From: Loigolactobacillus backii
GTDB taxonomy: Bacteria; Bacillota; Bacilli; Lactobacillales; Lactobacillaceae
NCBI RefSeq assembly: GCF_003946275.1
Contig: NZ_RHNQ01000020.1
Coordinates: forward strand, 1-38,656
DNA length: 38,656 nt
Direction: 5' to 3'
The translations under genes and the position numbers were made by a program. The notes under the pieces were generated by a model. That model was given only the letters and a program-made list of their open reading frames with translations. It was not told where the DNA came from and made no database searches. Positions 31,344-38,656 of this stretch are shown one piece after another; position 1 is the stretch's first letter; every line of letters starts with the position of its first letter.

Positions 31344-32327
31344 TTACTTCAAGGCCGCTTTCGCCTTCAATGGTTGCCACCAAGCTTCATTGGCCTGGTA
31401 CCACTTGATTGTCTTCACAATCCCCGTATCAAAGGTATACTCTGGCTGCCAACCAAGTTCTTTCGTAATCTTAGTTGGGTCAATCGCATAACGCCGGTCA
31501 TGACCTAAACGATCGGCCACGTACTTAATGTGATCCTCCGACAAGCCCAACGTCTTCACAATGAGGTGAACGATCTCGTTGTTGTTCCGTTCGTTATGGC
31601 CACCAATATTGTAAACTTCACCTTTTTTGCCCTTTTCCAAAACCAAGTCAATGGCGTGACAGTGGTCGGAAACGTATAACCAGTCGCGGATATTCTTCCC
31701 GTCACCATAAATTGGTAAGCTCTTATCTTCCATTCCGTTAGAAACCATTAACGGAATCAACTTTTCAGGAAATTGGTAAGGTCCGTAATTATTGGAACAA
31801 CGGGTAATATTGACGTTCATGCCGTAAGTTTCGTAGTAGGCCCGCACAATCATGTCAGCGGAAGCCTTACTGGCCGAATACGGTGAGTTTGGCCGCAGCG
31901 GGGATTCTTCATCGAAGTAACCTTCTGCCCCTAAAGTGCCGTAAACTTCGTCGGTGGAAACCTGTAAGAACTTAGTGACACCTTGCTTCTTAGCGACATC
32001 CAATAAAGCTAATGTGCCTTGAACGTTGGTTTCAATGAAAACTTCTGGATGGAGAATTGAGCGGTCTACGTGTGATTCGGCCGCAAAATTAACAATCCAG
32101 TCAATTTTATACTGTTGGACCAAATAAGTCACTAATTCCCGGTTAACGATATTACCCTGAACAAAGGTATACCGGGGATCGTCCTTGATACTATCCAAGT
32201 TATGCTGATTGCCCGCGTAAGTTAAAAGGTCTAAATTAACAATTTGGTAGTCTGGGTGCTGGTTTAGCATGTAATGAATAAAATTACTGCCAATAAAGCC
32301 GGCGCCACCAGTCACAAGTACGTTCAT
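31344..32327 (-). CDS. rmlB: dTDP-glucose 4,6-dehydratase
   Basis: NAD+-dependent conversion of dTDP-glucose to the 4-keto-6-deoxy sugar. It has GGAGFIGSNFIHY, the catalytic STDEVYGTLG, YSASKASAD (YxxxK) and NNYGPYQFPEKLIP, all family hallmarks. The 327 residues are slightly shorter than the typical length of about 340. Its ATG overlaps the rmlC stop by one base (TAATG), with GGAGG upstream. Confidence 0.96.
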   Translation of the reverse strand: MNVLVTGGAGFIGSNFIHYMLNQHPDYQIVNLDLLTYAGNQHNLDSIKDDPRYTFVQGNIVNRELVTYLVQQYKIDWIVNFAAESHVDRSILHPEVFIETNVQGTLALLDVAKKQGVTKFLQVSTDEVYGTLGAEGYFDEESPLRPNSPYSASKASADMIVRAYYETYGMNVNITRCSNNYGPYQFPEKLIPLMVSNGMEDKSLPIYGDGKNIRDWLYVSDHCHAIDLVLEKGKKGEVYNIGGHNERNNNEIVHLIVKTLGLSEDHIKYVADRLGHDRRYAIDPTKITKELGWQPEYTFDTGIVKTIKWYQANEAWWQPLKAKAALK

Positions 32328-32896
32328 TAATTTTTACCTCCGTAAACAAAGTTCAAGTCAGCGTCTTTTAAACGGGGATGATGTTTATCTTTTTCCGACA
32401 AAACGAGATCATCCAGTGGCATTGGCCATTCAATGCCAATATCAGGATCATCATAAGCCAAGCCACCATCTGCATCGGGGGCGTAATAACCATCACACTT
32501 GTAGGCCACATTGCAGTTGGCCGTTAAAGTCATGAAGCCGTGGGCGAATCCCTTGGGCACCAATAACTGGCGGTGATTGAATTCACTTAAAATAAAGCCT
32601 TGCCACTGACCGTATGTCGGTGACCCAGTGCGAACATCAATAATGACATCATAGATAACACCAGTGATTGCCCGTAATAATTTAGTTTGCGCGTGCGGGG
32701 CCCGTTGGAAATGCATGCCCCGTAAAACGCCTGGTTCAACGGACAATGATTGGTTATCTTGCAGCCACTCAACGTCCACACCAGCGGCCTTGAACTTATT
32801 GGCGGTAAAAGTTTCCGTAAAGAAACCCCGGTGGTCCCCAAAAACGTCGGTTTCAATAATTTTAGCATCAGTTAATTTTGTGTCGATTACTTTCAT
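32327..32896 (-). CDS. rmlC: dTDP-4-dehydrorhamnose 3,5-epimerase
   Basis: Cupin epimerase of the dTDP-rhamnose pathway, 189 residues. It has DHRGFFTETF, the GVLRGMHFQ stretch with the catalytic His, DVRTGSPTYGQW and PKGFAHGFMTL. AGGAG precedes the ATG, and it follows rmlA by a few bases. Confidence 0.95.
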   Translation of the reverse strand: MKVIDTKLTDAKIIETDVFGDHRGFFTETFTANKFKAAGVDVEWLQDNQSLSVEPGVLRGMHFQRAPHAQTKLLRAITGVIYDVIIDVRTGSPTYGQWQGFILSEFNHRQLLVPKGFAHGFMTLTANCNVAYKCDGYYAPDADGGLAYDDPDIGIEWPMPLDDLVLSEKDKHHPRLKDADLNFVYGGKN

Positions 32897-32903
32897 AGTT
32901 AGT

Positions 32904-33785
32904 TTAATTCTCCTCTTTTTCTTCTGCGACCAATTGCAATAAATATTGGCCGTAACCGGTCTTTTTAAGTGGCTCGGCTAATTTGGCTACCTGATCTAGG
33001 TTGATGTACCCCATCCGGTAAGCAATTTCTTCCAAGCAGGCAACTTCAAAATTCTGGCGGTCCTGCACCGTGGCGATGAAACCAGAAGCTTGGTGCAACG
33101 ATTCATGGGTTCCGGTATCTAACCAAGCATACCCGCGGCCCATAATTTGCACATCCAGTTGGCCCTTTTCAAGATAGACTTTATTGACATCGGTAATTTC
33201 CAACTCACCCCGGGGCGAAGGTTGAATGTCTTTGGCAATCTGCACCACTTGGTTATCATAGAAGTACAAGCCCGTGATCGCATAATTACTAGCCGGATGA
33301 GCCGGTTTTTCCACGATGGATTTAACGCGCCGCTGCGCATCAAAATCCACCACGCCAAACCGTTCTGGATCATTAACGTGGTAGCCAAAAACGGTTGCCC
33401 CAGTTGGCTTGGCCGCCGCCTGTTGCAATAATTTGGAGAGCCCACCACCATAAAAGATGTTGTCGCCTAAAATTAGGCAAACCGAATCCGTCCCAATAAA
33501 ATCCGCGGCCAAAATAAACGCCTCGGCCAAACCATTCGGATGTTTCTGGACTTTGTAAGAAATATGTATGCCCAAATCTTGGCCATCATGAAATAATTCC
33601 TCAAACCGCGGCGTATCCCGTGGCGTTGAGATAATCATAATGTCTTGAATCCCAGCCAACATAAGGCTGGATAGTGGGTAGTAAATCATCGGTTTATCGT
33701 AAACCGGAATTAATTGTTTTGAAATTGCCCGGGTCACTGGGTACAAACGTGTGCCCGACCCGCCGGCGAGAATGATGCCTTTCAT
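32904..33785 (-). CDS. rmlA: Glucose-1-phosphate thymidylyltransferase
   Basis: Makes dTDP-glucose from glucose-1-phosphate and dTTP, the committed and usually feedback-inhibited step. It begins [18 protein letters not shown] with the nucleotide loop, then [33 protein letters not shown] and [19 protein letters not shown]. The 293 residues are normal. First gene of rmlA-C-B-D. Confidence 0.96.
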   Translation of the reverse strand: MKGIILAGGSGTRLYPVTRAISKQLIPVYDKPMIYYPLSSLMLAGIQDIMIISTPRDTPRFEELFHDGQDLGIHISYKVQKHPNGLAEAFILAADFIGTDSVCLILGDNIFYGGGLSKLLQQAAAKPTGATVFGYHVNDPERFGVVDFDAQRRVKSIVEKPAHPASNYAITGLYFYDNQVVQIAKDIQPSPRGELEITDVNKVYLEKGQLDVQIMGRGYAWLDTGTHESLHQASGFIATVQDRQNFEVACLEEIAYRMGYINLDQVAKLAEPLKKTGYGQYLLQLVAEEKEEN

Positions 33786-33824
33786 GGCTATTATCTCCTC
33801 ATTAATTTGACTTAAACACTAAGT

Positions 33825-33833
33825 ATTGTACCA
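33825..33833 (-). promoter_or_regulatory. Candidate extended -10 promoter of the rml operon
   Basis: On the minus strand TGG-TACAAT forms an extended -10 about 40 bases before the rmlA ATG. The -35 region is weak (TGTACT-like), as is common for extended -10 promoters. Confidence 0.45.
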
Positions 33834-33887
33834 TATCAGGACCGAAGTACACTTTTATATCCGCTTTTTAAGCTTTCTTTATAGACT

Positions 33888-33936
33888 AAAAAACTAGAAG
33901 CAGTAACAAAATCGAATTTTGTCACTGCTCCTAGTC
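33888..33936 (-). terminator. Intrinsic terminator of the GntR-family gene
   Basis: On the minus strand a long stem, CTAGGAGCAGTGACAAAA with TTTTGTTACTGCTTCTAG, has two mismatches and is followed by TTTTTT. It separates the nagA-nagR region from the rml operon. Confidence 0.9.
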
Positions 33937-33956
33937 ATGGCCCAGCCACAGTCGAT

Positions 33957-34658
33957 TTAGCGTTCTAAATAAAACTCAAAACGCGTTCCGACGTACTGGG
34001 TACGCACATATTCAAACGGTTCGCCTGATTGTAAAAACGAGACTTGACGTAACCGCAAAATTGGATCACCACGTTTAATTTGAAGAAAGTCAGCAATCCG
34101 TTCTGAGGAAACTTGGGCGGTAACAGTTTGTTGGGCGCCGCCAAGAACTAGATTGGCCTTTTCCTCTAAAGTTCGGTACAGCGAGCTTGTTACTTCAGCC
34201 TTGCTAAAATTCTGGACCAAAGCCTCAGGTACCGTTGCAACCTCAAAGCTAATTGGGACATCATCGGCAAACCGAATGCGTTCCATTCGCAATACTTGCG
34301 CACCATCGGGCAAATTTAGTTTTTCTTTTTCCGAAAGTGAGGGACTGGCAACATGATAAGAGATCGTCTTACTGGAAGGCGTTTTACCTTGTGCTAACAT
34401 GATATCCGTAAAACTAGTTACCCCAGACATCTTCTCCTGGACTTTTTGATTAGCCACGTAAGTCCCAGCACCAACCCGACGCTCTAAAATACCTTCATCC
34501 ACAAGTGTCTGAATCGCTTGGCGTAGTGTCATTCGACTAACACCAAAACTAATCGCAAGTTCCCGCTCAGAGGGTATCCGATCCCCAATCGCCCATTTTC
34601 CAGCTTCAATATCACGCTTAATTGAATTATGAATTTGAATATAAACTGGCGATTCCAT
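33957..34658 (-). CDS. nagR: GntR/HutC-family regulator, NagR (YvoA)-like
   Basis: A 233-residue repressor with an N-terminal winged helix (IPSERELAISFGVSRMTLRQAIQTLVDEG, about 27-60) and a C-terminal UTRA effector domain (about 80-230) that in NagR/YvoA binds glucosamine- or GlcNAc-6-phosphate. GGGGGCGG lies upstream of the ATG. It lies downstream of nagA on the same strand, and a dre-type operator sits in the nagA promoter, so NagR is the best name; this is context-supported inference. The 198-base gap to nagA is filled by repeat B3. Confidence 0.82.
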   Translation of the reverse strand: MESPVYIQIHNSIKRDIEAGKWAIGDRIPSERELAISFGVSRMTLRQAIQTLVDEGILERRVGAGTYVANQKVQEKMSGVTSFTDIMLAQGKTPSSKTISYHVASPSLSEKEKLNLPDGAQVLRMERIRFADDVPISFEVATVPEALVQNFSKAEVTSSLYRTLEEKANLVLGGAQQTVTAQVSSERIADFLQIKRGDPILRLRQVSFLQSGEPFEYVRTQYVGTRFEFYLER

Positions 34659-34689
34659 GAATGCCGCCCCCTTTTTCCATCATTCTAAC

Positions 34690-34841
34690 AAGGCTGAGCC
34701 AAAATCCCAGCCGCTTACTATTTCCAAACATTACTTTCGAAGTGTGCCAAAGCCCTGGGTTCACGTATTTCCAATAGCCACAGTAGGGTCATTGGATTAG
34801 CTGATATTAGGCAATAAACCCAAAACTGATTTTTGGCCCAC
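34690..34841 (-). repeat. Dispersed repeat family B, copy 3
   Basis: Same landmarks as B1 and B4 (GTGTGCCAAAG, GGGTTCACGT, CCAATAGCCACAGTA, ATTGGATTAGCT, AACCCAAAACTGATTTTTGG). The terminator end is degraded: AGGCTGAGCCAAAATCCCAGCC still forms a hairpin, but the T tail is gone. It lies inside the presumed nagA-nagR operon. Confidence 0.85.
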
Positions 34842-34856
34842 TTTCGACTTTAAAAT

Positions 34857-36005
34857 TTATTTTTCGCCTTTAACAAAATGTCGACCATAACTGTAAGTTC
34901 CCAATAAGTTGCAATCATTGTCGATAATGTTCATATCGGCGTCTTTGCCTTCAGCAATGCCACCCTTAGCTTCCAAGCCAAATTCGGCCGCCTGGTTAAC
35001 CGAACTCATCAAAACAGCATCGTACAAATCGGCATCAGTAAATTTCATTGAATTTTTGAATGCATCCGGGTATTCAAGAACTGAACCAGCCAAAGTACCA
35101 TCAGCTAAACGTGCTTGTTTGTCTTTAACGAAGACTTTTTGACCACCAAGCTCGCTTTCGCCTTCAGGCATCCCTTTAGAACGCATTGAGTCCGTTACCA
35201 ATTCAATTCGTTCTGGTCCCTTTTGATCAAAGGCAAGTTCCAACATATCAGGAACAATGTGGAAACCATCCATGATTAATTCAGCGTACATATTATTTTC
35301 CAACATAACGTGACCGGTAACACCAGGTTCGCGGTGCTTAAATTCACGCTGAGCATTGTACAAATGAGTGGCGTGGCTAGCCTTACTGTGTAACAAATCA
35401 GCTCGAGTAGCGTTACTATGGCCAACAGCAGGTACAATGCCGTGTGCTAAACAATAATCTTCGAATTCTTTTGAATGATCATCCTCAGGCGCGTAAGTAA
35501 TCAATTTAACTAAGCCGCCAGCTAATTCATTCCAATGATCTAATAATTCCGGATTGGGATCTTTGATGTACTCTTCTGGCTGAGCACCCTTATATTTAGC
35601 CGAAATAAAAGGTCCCTCTAAATGAACACCCTTGATAACAGGGTTCCGATCGGCCGCTTTCTTAACACCGCGCATTGCATTATCAATGTTGGCATTGCTT
35701 TGCGTCATTGTCGTTGCGAAGTAAGTCGTAATTCCTTCGTTTTTAGTCATCTTCTGGACCATTGTATCGATCTGGTCAGGATCACCATCCATCGCGTCAA
35801 AACCATAACCACCATGACTATGAACGTCGATGAAACCGGGAATAATCGTCTTTCCAGTGGCCACAATTACTTCATCACCGGGATAATTTTTAAATTCTTC
35901 CATTGGGCCAACTGCCAAAATTTTGTCATCAAACCGAACAAAACCATCATCAATGATATCATCACCAGTATAGATCGTTGCGTGTTTCAAGACTTTTATA
36001 CTCAT
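34857..36005 (-). CDS. nagA: N-acetylglucosamine-6-phosphate deacetylase
   Basis: Hydrolyses GlcNAc-6-P to glucosamine-6-P and acetate, feeding amino-sugar catabolism and wall recycling. The 382-residue amidohydrolase has PGFIDVHSHGGYGFDAMDG, the metal/substrate residues in HLEGPF, AVGHSNAT and THLYNAQ, and LVTDSMRSKGMPEG. GGTGG lies about 10 bases before the ATG. It is driven by the promoter at 36080-36108 containing a NagR operator. Confidence 0.95.
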   Translation of the reverse strand: MSIKVLKHATIYTGDDIIDDGFVRFDDKILAVGPMEEFKNYPGDEVIVATGKTIIPGFIDVHSHGGYGFDAMDGDPDQIDTMVQKMTKNEGITTYFATTMTQSNANIDNAMRGVKKAADRNPVIKGVHLEGPFISAKYKGAQPEEYIKDPNPELLDHWNELAGGLVKLITYAPEDDHSKEFEDYCLAHGIVPAVGHSNATRADLLHSKASHATHLYNAQREFKHREPGVTGHVMLENNMYAELIMDGFHIVPDMLELAFDQKGPERIELVTDSMRSKGMPEGESELGGQKVFVKDKQARLADGTLAGSVLEYPDAFKNSMKFTDADLYDAVLMSSVNQAAEFGLEAKGGIAEGKDADMNIIDNDCNLLGTYSYGRHFVKGEK

Positions 36006-36079
36006 TCGCTAGATTCCACCTTTTTAATTAATTAGATCAAAGCAAGTTCACTGACCTGCTCTCAATCCACAATAAATCC

Positions 36080-36108
36080 ATTATAACTGGTATAGACCAA
36101 AGAAGCAA
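36080..36108 (-). promoter_or_regulatory. Promoter of nagA
   Basis: On the minus strand TTGCTT (36103-36108) and a perfect TATAAT (36080-36085) are separated by 17 bases. The spacer contains the dre operator at 36088-36099. Confidence 0.8.
36088..36099. promoter_or_regulatory. NagR/YvoA dre-type operator
   Basis: TGGTATAGACCA, a near-palindrome matching the dre site bound by NagR/YvoA in Firmicutes. It fills most of the spacer of the nagA promoter, so binding would block polymerase. Confidence 0.82.
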
Positions 36109-36140
36109 TGCTAAACCACTCACTTATTGTTGGATTAACA

Positions 36141-36932
36141 CTACTCACGCCCAATTGTTGCGTCAATTCCCTTAACGACAGCAGTCATCAGGCCAGCCTC
36201 TTCCATCGCCAATAAACCAGCTACTGTCGTGCCACCTGGAGACGAAACTTGATCAATTAAATTCCAAGGATTTTCTTCAGTTGCGAGAAGATTAGCGGCA
36301 CTTCCTAACACGGTTTGCGCGGCTATTTTAGTGGCATCAGTTTTGTTAAGACCGTGTTTAACCCCGGCCCGGGACAGTGCGTCAATGAATAAATAAGCGT
36401 AGGCCGGCGCGCTACCAGCAATTGCAGCAAAAGTTGTAAAATCCTTTTCCGCTATAAATTGAATTTTTCCTAAAGCAGCAAAAATCGCCTTAGCCTTAGC
36501 CAGATCTGCCTCTGGCGTCACTTCGTTGGCAACCAAAGCAGTCATGCCTTGATTAATTGCCACATTAACGTTTGGCATAGCCCGCATGATACTCAAATCA
36601 GCATTATCCGCAGCATCCGCCAAGGCGCTTAGCGTTACTCCACCAGCCACTGAAATTAAAAGCGGCGTTTTTTCTTCGAGTACCTTTTGCAAAGATGCTA
36701 TTATCTCAAGGGACACATTGGCTGTCGCCGCCAAAATAACAACGTCACTTTGCGTAACTAACGCCTGATTACTCGCTACGGCCGTATACTGGTGGGCCTT
36801 AGCGAAGGGTTGGTAGTGTGCTTTATGGGCACTATGAACCAAAATATCACTAGGCCGATTAAATTGGGCCGCAACTAAACCAGCCATCATTGCTTGTGCC
36901 ATGTGTCCAGCACCGATAAAACCAATCTTCAT
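36141..36932 (-). CDS. proC: Pyrroline-5-carboxylate reductase
   Basis: NAD(P)H-dependent last step of proline synthesis. The 263-residue protein begins MKIGFIGAGHMAQAMMAGLV and has ISVAGGVTLSAL, MRAMPNVNVAINQGMTAL, GSAPAYAYLFIDALSRAGVKHGL and the C-terminal VSSPGGTTVAGL. GGGGAG precedes the ATG. It is apparently transcribed alone, and no clear terminator follows before the nagA promoter region. Confidence 0.95.
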   Translation of the reverse strand: MKIGFIGAGHMAQAMMAGLVAAQFNRPSDILVHSAHKAHYQPFAKAHQYTAVASNQALVTQSDVVILAATANVSLEIIASLQKVLEEKTPLLISVAGGVTLSALADAADNADLSIMRAMPNVNVAINQGMTALVANEVTPEADLAKAKAIFAALGKIQFIAEKDFTTFAAIAGSAPAYAYLFIDALSRAGVKHGLNKTDATKIAAQTVLGSAANLLATEENPWNLIDQVSSPGGTTVAGLLAMEEAGLMTAVVKGIDATIGRE

Positions 36933-37309
36933 TTAAACTCCCCATTTCTATTGCTAGTAGTCACCAATCAAACTAAAACTCCGCCAATACTTTCATCACT
37001 TGGCAATGAAACAATGCCTCATCCTCACGCTATAAAAAATGAAGACTTGCAATTGACCGTTAGCGACTTCTTAACTATTTGCCAGTCGTCCTCGATTTAA
37101 CTATCCTGAGCGTAGCCAAATTTCAAAGAACTGTCAAATAGAATCAAAAGTGATCCAAGTTTGGCCCAAGAATTATTTTTCCGGAATCCTTTATTAACTG
37201 TGGTGCGAATCCAGATTCTGCTGCTTGGCACATGATCAACCTAACAGATTCCGCCTTACTAATGTGTGGCCTGTTAAACTACCTTTGGGATACGCGCTAA
37301 CCAGCCCAC
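36933..37309. other. Non-coding stretch upstream of proC, possible decayed gene
   Basis: About 380 bases without an intact gene. On the minus strand TTGACA at 37132-37137 with TACGCT 17 bases on is a possible proC promoter, giving a long leader; GAAGTCGC..GCAAGTCTTC followed by ATTTTTT is a weak terminator-like fold. On the plus strand a frame ending near 37300 reads without stops for about 45 codons (for example CGANPDSAAWHMINLTDSAL) and has a protein-like look, with earlier in-frame stops; it may be a gene remnant. Confidence 0.3.
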
Positions 37310-37345
37310 AAAAAAAAGCGGCCGGGACAAAGGTCCTAGCCGCTT
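37310..37345 (-). terminator. Intrinsic terminator of the tRNA operon, inside repeat B4
   Basis: On the minus strand AAGCGGCTAGGAC and GTCCCGGCCGCTT pair around CTTT and are followed by a run of T. It ends the tRNA-Tyr/tRNA-Gln transcript. Confidence 0.88.
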
Positions 37346-37472
37346 ATAGTTTCTGATCATTATTCTAGAACGTGCGCCAAAAGTCTGGGTTCACGTGCTT
37401 CCAATAGCCACAGTATAGTTGTTGGATTAGCTTATGTTACGCAGTGAACCCAAAACTGACTTTTGCCCCATT
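37312..37472 (-). repeat. Dispersed repeat family B, copy 4
   Basis: The best-preserved match to B1: GGCCGGGACAAAGGTCCTAG, GATCATTATTCTAGAACGTG, CGCCAAAAGTCTGGGTTCAC, CCAATAGCCACAGTA, TTGGATTAGCTTATGTTACG, CAGTGAACCCAAAACTGACT. GGGTTCAC and GTGAACCC, with AAAAGTC and GACTTTT outside them, give a long internal inverted repeat. It lies directly after tRNA-Gln. Confidence 0.9.
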
Positions 37473-37481
37473 CTCGGTTAA

Positions 37482-37553
37482 CTGGGATAGCTGGATTCGA
37501 ACCAGCGCATGACAGAGTCAAAGTCTGTTGCCTTACCACTTGGCTATATCCCA
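37482..37553 (-). tRNA. tRNA-Gln (anticodon UUG)
   Basis: A 72-base tRNA: acceptor stem TGGGATA/TATCCCA, discriminator G, anticodon loop CTTTGAC (TTG) in stem CAGA/TCTG, T-arm GCTGGTTCGAATCCAGC. CCA is not encoded. It lies 10 bases after tRNA-Tyr in one transcript. Confidence 0.96.
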
Positions 37554-37563
37554 ATCAAAAAAA

Positions 37564-37644
37564 TGGAGGAGAGTGGATTCGAACCACCGAACCCGAAGGA
37601 GCGGATTTACAGTCCGCCACGTTTAGCCACTTCGCTACTCCTCC
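37564..37644 (-). tRNA. tRNA-Tyr (anticodon GUA)
   Basis: An 81-base tRNA with a long variable arm: acceptor GGAGGAG/CTCCTCC, discriminator A, anticodon arm GCGGACTGTAAATCCGC (GTA), T-arm GGTGGTTCGAATCCACT. CCA is not encoded. Confidence 0.96.
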
Positions 37645-37665
37645 ATGTGTTTTTCAACAAATATT

Positions 37666-37694
37666 ATGATACCGAAAATTCACTTTAATTGCAA
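37666..37694 (-). promoter_or_regulatory. Promoter of the tRNA-Tyr/tRNA-Gln unit
   Basis: On the minus strand TTGCAA (37689-37694) and TATCAT (37666-37671) are separated by 17 bases, about 20 bases before tRNA-Tyr. Confidence 0.65.
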
Positions 37695-37708
37695 GACCTG
37701 TTCCCGAA

Positions 37709-38554
37709 TTATTTCTTAGTTGCAGTCGCTAAATACTTAGTTTGCAGGCAAGCGCGCCACTCACCCATAAAGTTTGAACTAGATTTCCATTCATTTAACC
37801 GTTTTAACCCGTAACCAACGGGCTTGCATAAATAAGTGGTTTGACCAAACTGCCGTGGTTGAAACTTTGTGTGGGTGTGGCCAAACAAAACAGTCTCAAC
37901 CTGATAGGCCTCCAATAGCGCCCCTAAGTGCCAGGAACCCATCACTGCGTTGGCCATGCGCCAGATTCGCGAAGTTGTTTGGTAGCTAATATAATCACGC
38001 CGGGGAACAAAATGTGTCATATAAAGAACTTGCTTGCGTTGTTGGCGCGCCTTTTCCAGATCCTGGTGTGTCTGGTTTAAAACCAGTTGCATGCGCTCAG
38101 GATCGCTAATTGGCTGCTCAATCACACCATCAATCCAGTAAGCCCGTTTCCATTTTTCAAAAGCGGCTTGACTTTCACCAACTGCTTGATCGGCAAAGCT
38201 ATAATCATACCAACCATTATTACCAATAAGTACGTAATTGGTTCCGGGGAAAGTGATCGTTTTCTGATGAACGTAATTGGGACTAAGATCACTCTGGAGT
38301 TCGGCAAAAGTCACGCCACGAACCATATCGTGATTACCCGCAATGAAGAAAACCCGGCATTTTCCGGCCATTTCGGTGGCCAGCTTTTCCACGAATAAGA
38401 GACTCTCCTGAAAATCATTAAAAAGATCGCCGGCAATCAGATAATCGTCGTAGTCGTTAGCAAGCAAATAATCAACTTGCTGCGCACGAATCGCTGTGGT
38501 ATCTAGTTTATTCACATCAAAATGGTTATCACTAGTTAACGCTATTTTTCGCAA
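37709..38554 (-). CDS. Calcineurin-like metallophosphoesterase
   Basis: A 281-residue soluble phosphoesterase. The metal-binding motifs appear in order: SDNHFD (8-13), AGDLFND (about 61-67), AGNHDMVRG (about 96-104), MTHFVP and GHTHTKF (about 225-231). The first motif has DNH in place of the usual DxH with D-x-H spacing kept. The substrate cannot be told; relatives include phosphodiesterases and nucleotidases. The start is TTG, with AGGAG 9 bases upstream. It ends just before the tRNA promoter, and no terminator is obvious. Confidence 0.88.
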   Translation of the reverse strand: MRKIALTSDNHFDVNKLDTTAIRAQQVDYLLANDYDDYLIAGDLFNDFQESLLFVEKLATEMAGKCRVFFIAGNHDMVRGVTFAELQSDLSPNYVHQKTITFPGTNYVLIGNNGWYDYSFADQAVGESQAAFEKWKRAYWIDGVIEQPISDPERMQLVLNQTHQDLEKARQQRKQVLYMTHFVPRRDYISYQTTSRIWRMANAVMGSWHLGALLEAYQVETVLFGHTHTKFQPRQFGQTTYLCKPVGYGLKRLNEWKSSSNFMGEWRACLQTKYLATATKK

Positions 38555-38592
38555 CTGGTTTCACTCCTAACAAAAAAAGGGGTCTACACTTT

Positions 38593-38625
38593 CTGGTATT
38601 GGTGAATAACTAATACCGGTTTTTT
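38593..38625 (+). terminator. Plus-strand terminator near the right edge
   Basis: CTGGTATT-GGT and ACT-AATACCGG form a stem around GAATA, followed by six T on the plus strand. No plus-strand gene precedes it in the window, so it may act on antisense transcription or belong to a control region of the gene at 37709-38554. Confidence 0.5.
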
Positions 38626-38656
38626 GTCTGTTTTGAAAATCAGAAAAATAAAAAAG

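Noticed and set aside
36005-36140. cre (CcpA) site near nagA
   Set aside because: No good match to TGWAANCGNTNWCA was found by eye near nagA or before the mannose operon.
37463-37669. Plus-strand ORF across the tRNA pair
   Set aside because: It is the antisense reading of tRNA-Gln and tRNA-Tyr, a common false protein (GIAGFEPAHDR...).

Overview
The window comes from a low-to-moderate G+C Gram-positive bacterium, almost certainly a member of the Lactobacillaceae (lactic acid bacteria). Pointers are strong AGGAGG-type ribosome binding sites with frequent TTG/GTG starts, a LevR-controlled mannose-class PTS with DUF956 partners, an ECF-type vitamin transporter S component, a COG2984/COG4120-type ABC transporter, NAD salvage by PncB-NadE, and a dTDP-rhamnose/wall glycan cluster. 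Genus and species cannot be fixed by reading alone. Every convincing gene lies on the minus strand, so transcription runs right to left through the whole window.

Layout from left to right, which is downstream to upstream for most operons. (1) 180-1897: an ECF S component (probably pantothenate) and two DUF956 paralogues. (2) 2139-9253: a mannose-class PTS operon (IIA, IIB, fused IIAB, IIC, IID) behind a textbook sigma-54 promoter, with its activator gene levR just upstream. (3) 9505-14672: tRNA-Leu, then thrB, hom, a SprT-like gene and tex. (4) 15033-18072: a TrpXYZ-like ABC transporter operon whose long leader holds a promoter, an 18-codon ORF with one Trp codon, competing hairpins, two terminators and a second 16-codon ORF coupled to the first structural gene. 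(5) 18092-24236: a small orphan gene, a P-type metal ATPase behind a yybP-ykoY (Mn2+) riboswitch, and nadE-pncB. (6) 25049-33785: a surface-glycan cluster with three GT2 glycosyltransferases, a Wzy-like polymerase, a Wzz-like protein with a dead kinase-like tail, and rmlA-C-B-D. (7) 33957-38554: a NagR-type regulator, nagA with a dre operator inside its promoter, proC, tRNA-Gln, tRNA-Tyr and a metallophosphoesterase.

Two dispersed non-coding repeat families run through the intergenic spaces. Family A has GAGTGTTTGAAAAAGC / GCTTTTTCAAACAC ends and swappable cores. It occurs at 14.8, 18.7 and 30.4 kb and as a four-unit tandem array at 24.3-25.0 kb. Family B is about 145-175 bp and carries a GGGAC/GTCCC hairpin at one end. 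It occurs at 2.1, 30.2, 34.7 and 37.3 kb, and two copies serve as intrinsic terminators. Both families sit at 3' ends of minus-strand transcription units, and two family A copies touch the stop codon of the preceding gene.

The most interesting candidate for an undescribed system is the ABC-transporter leader at 17699-18072, which looks like a peptide-sensing attenuator rather than the T-box expected for this transporter family. No transposase, CRISPR array, rRNA gene or prophage gene was seen.
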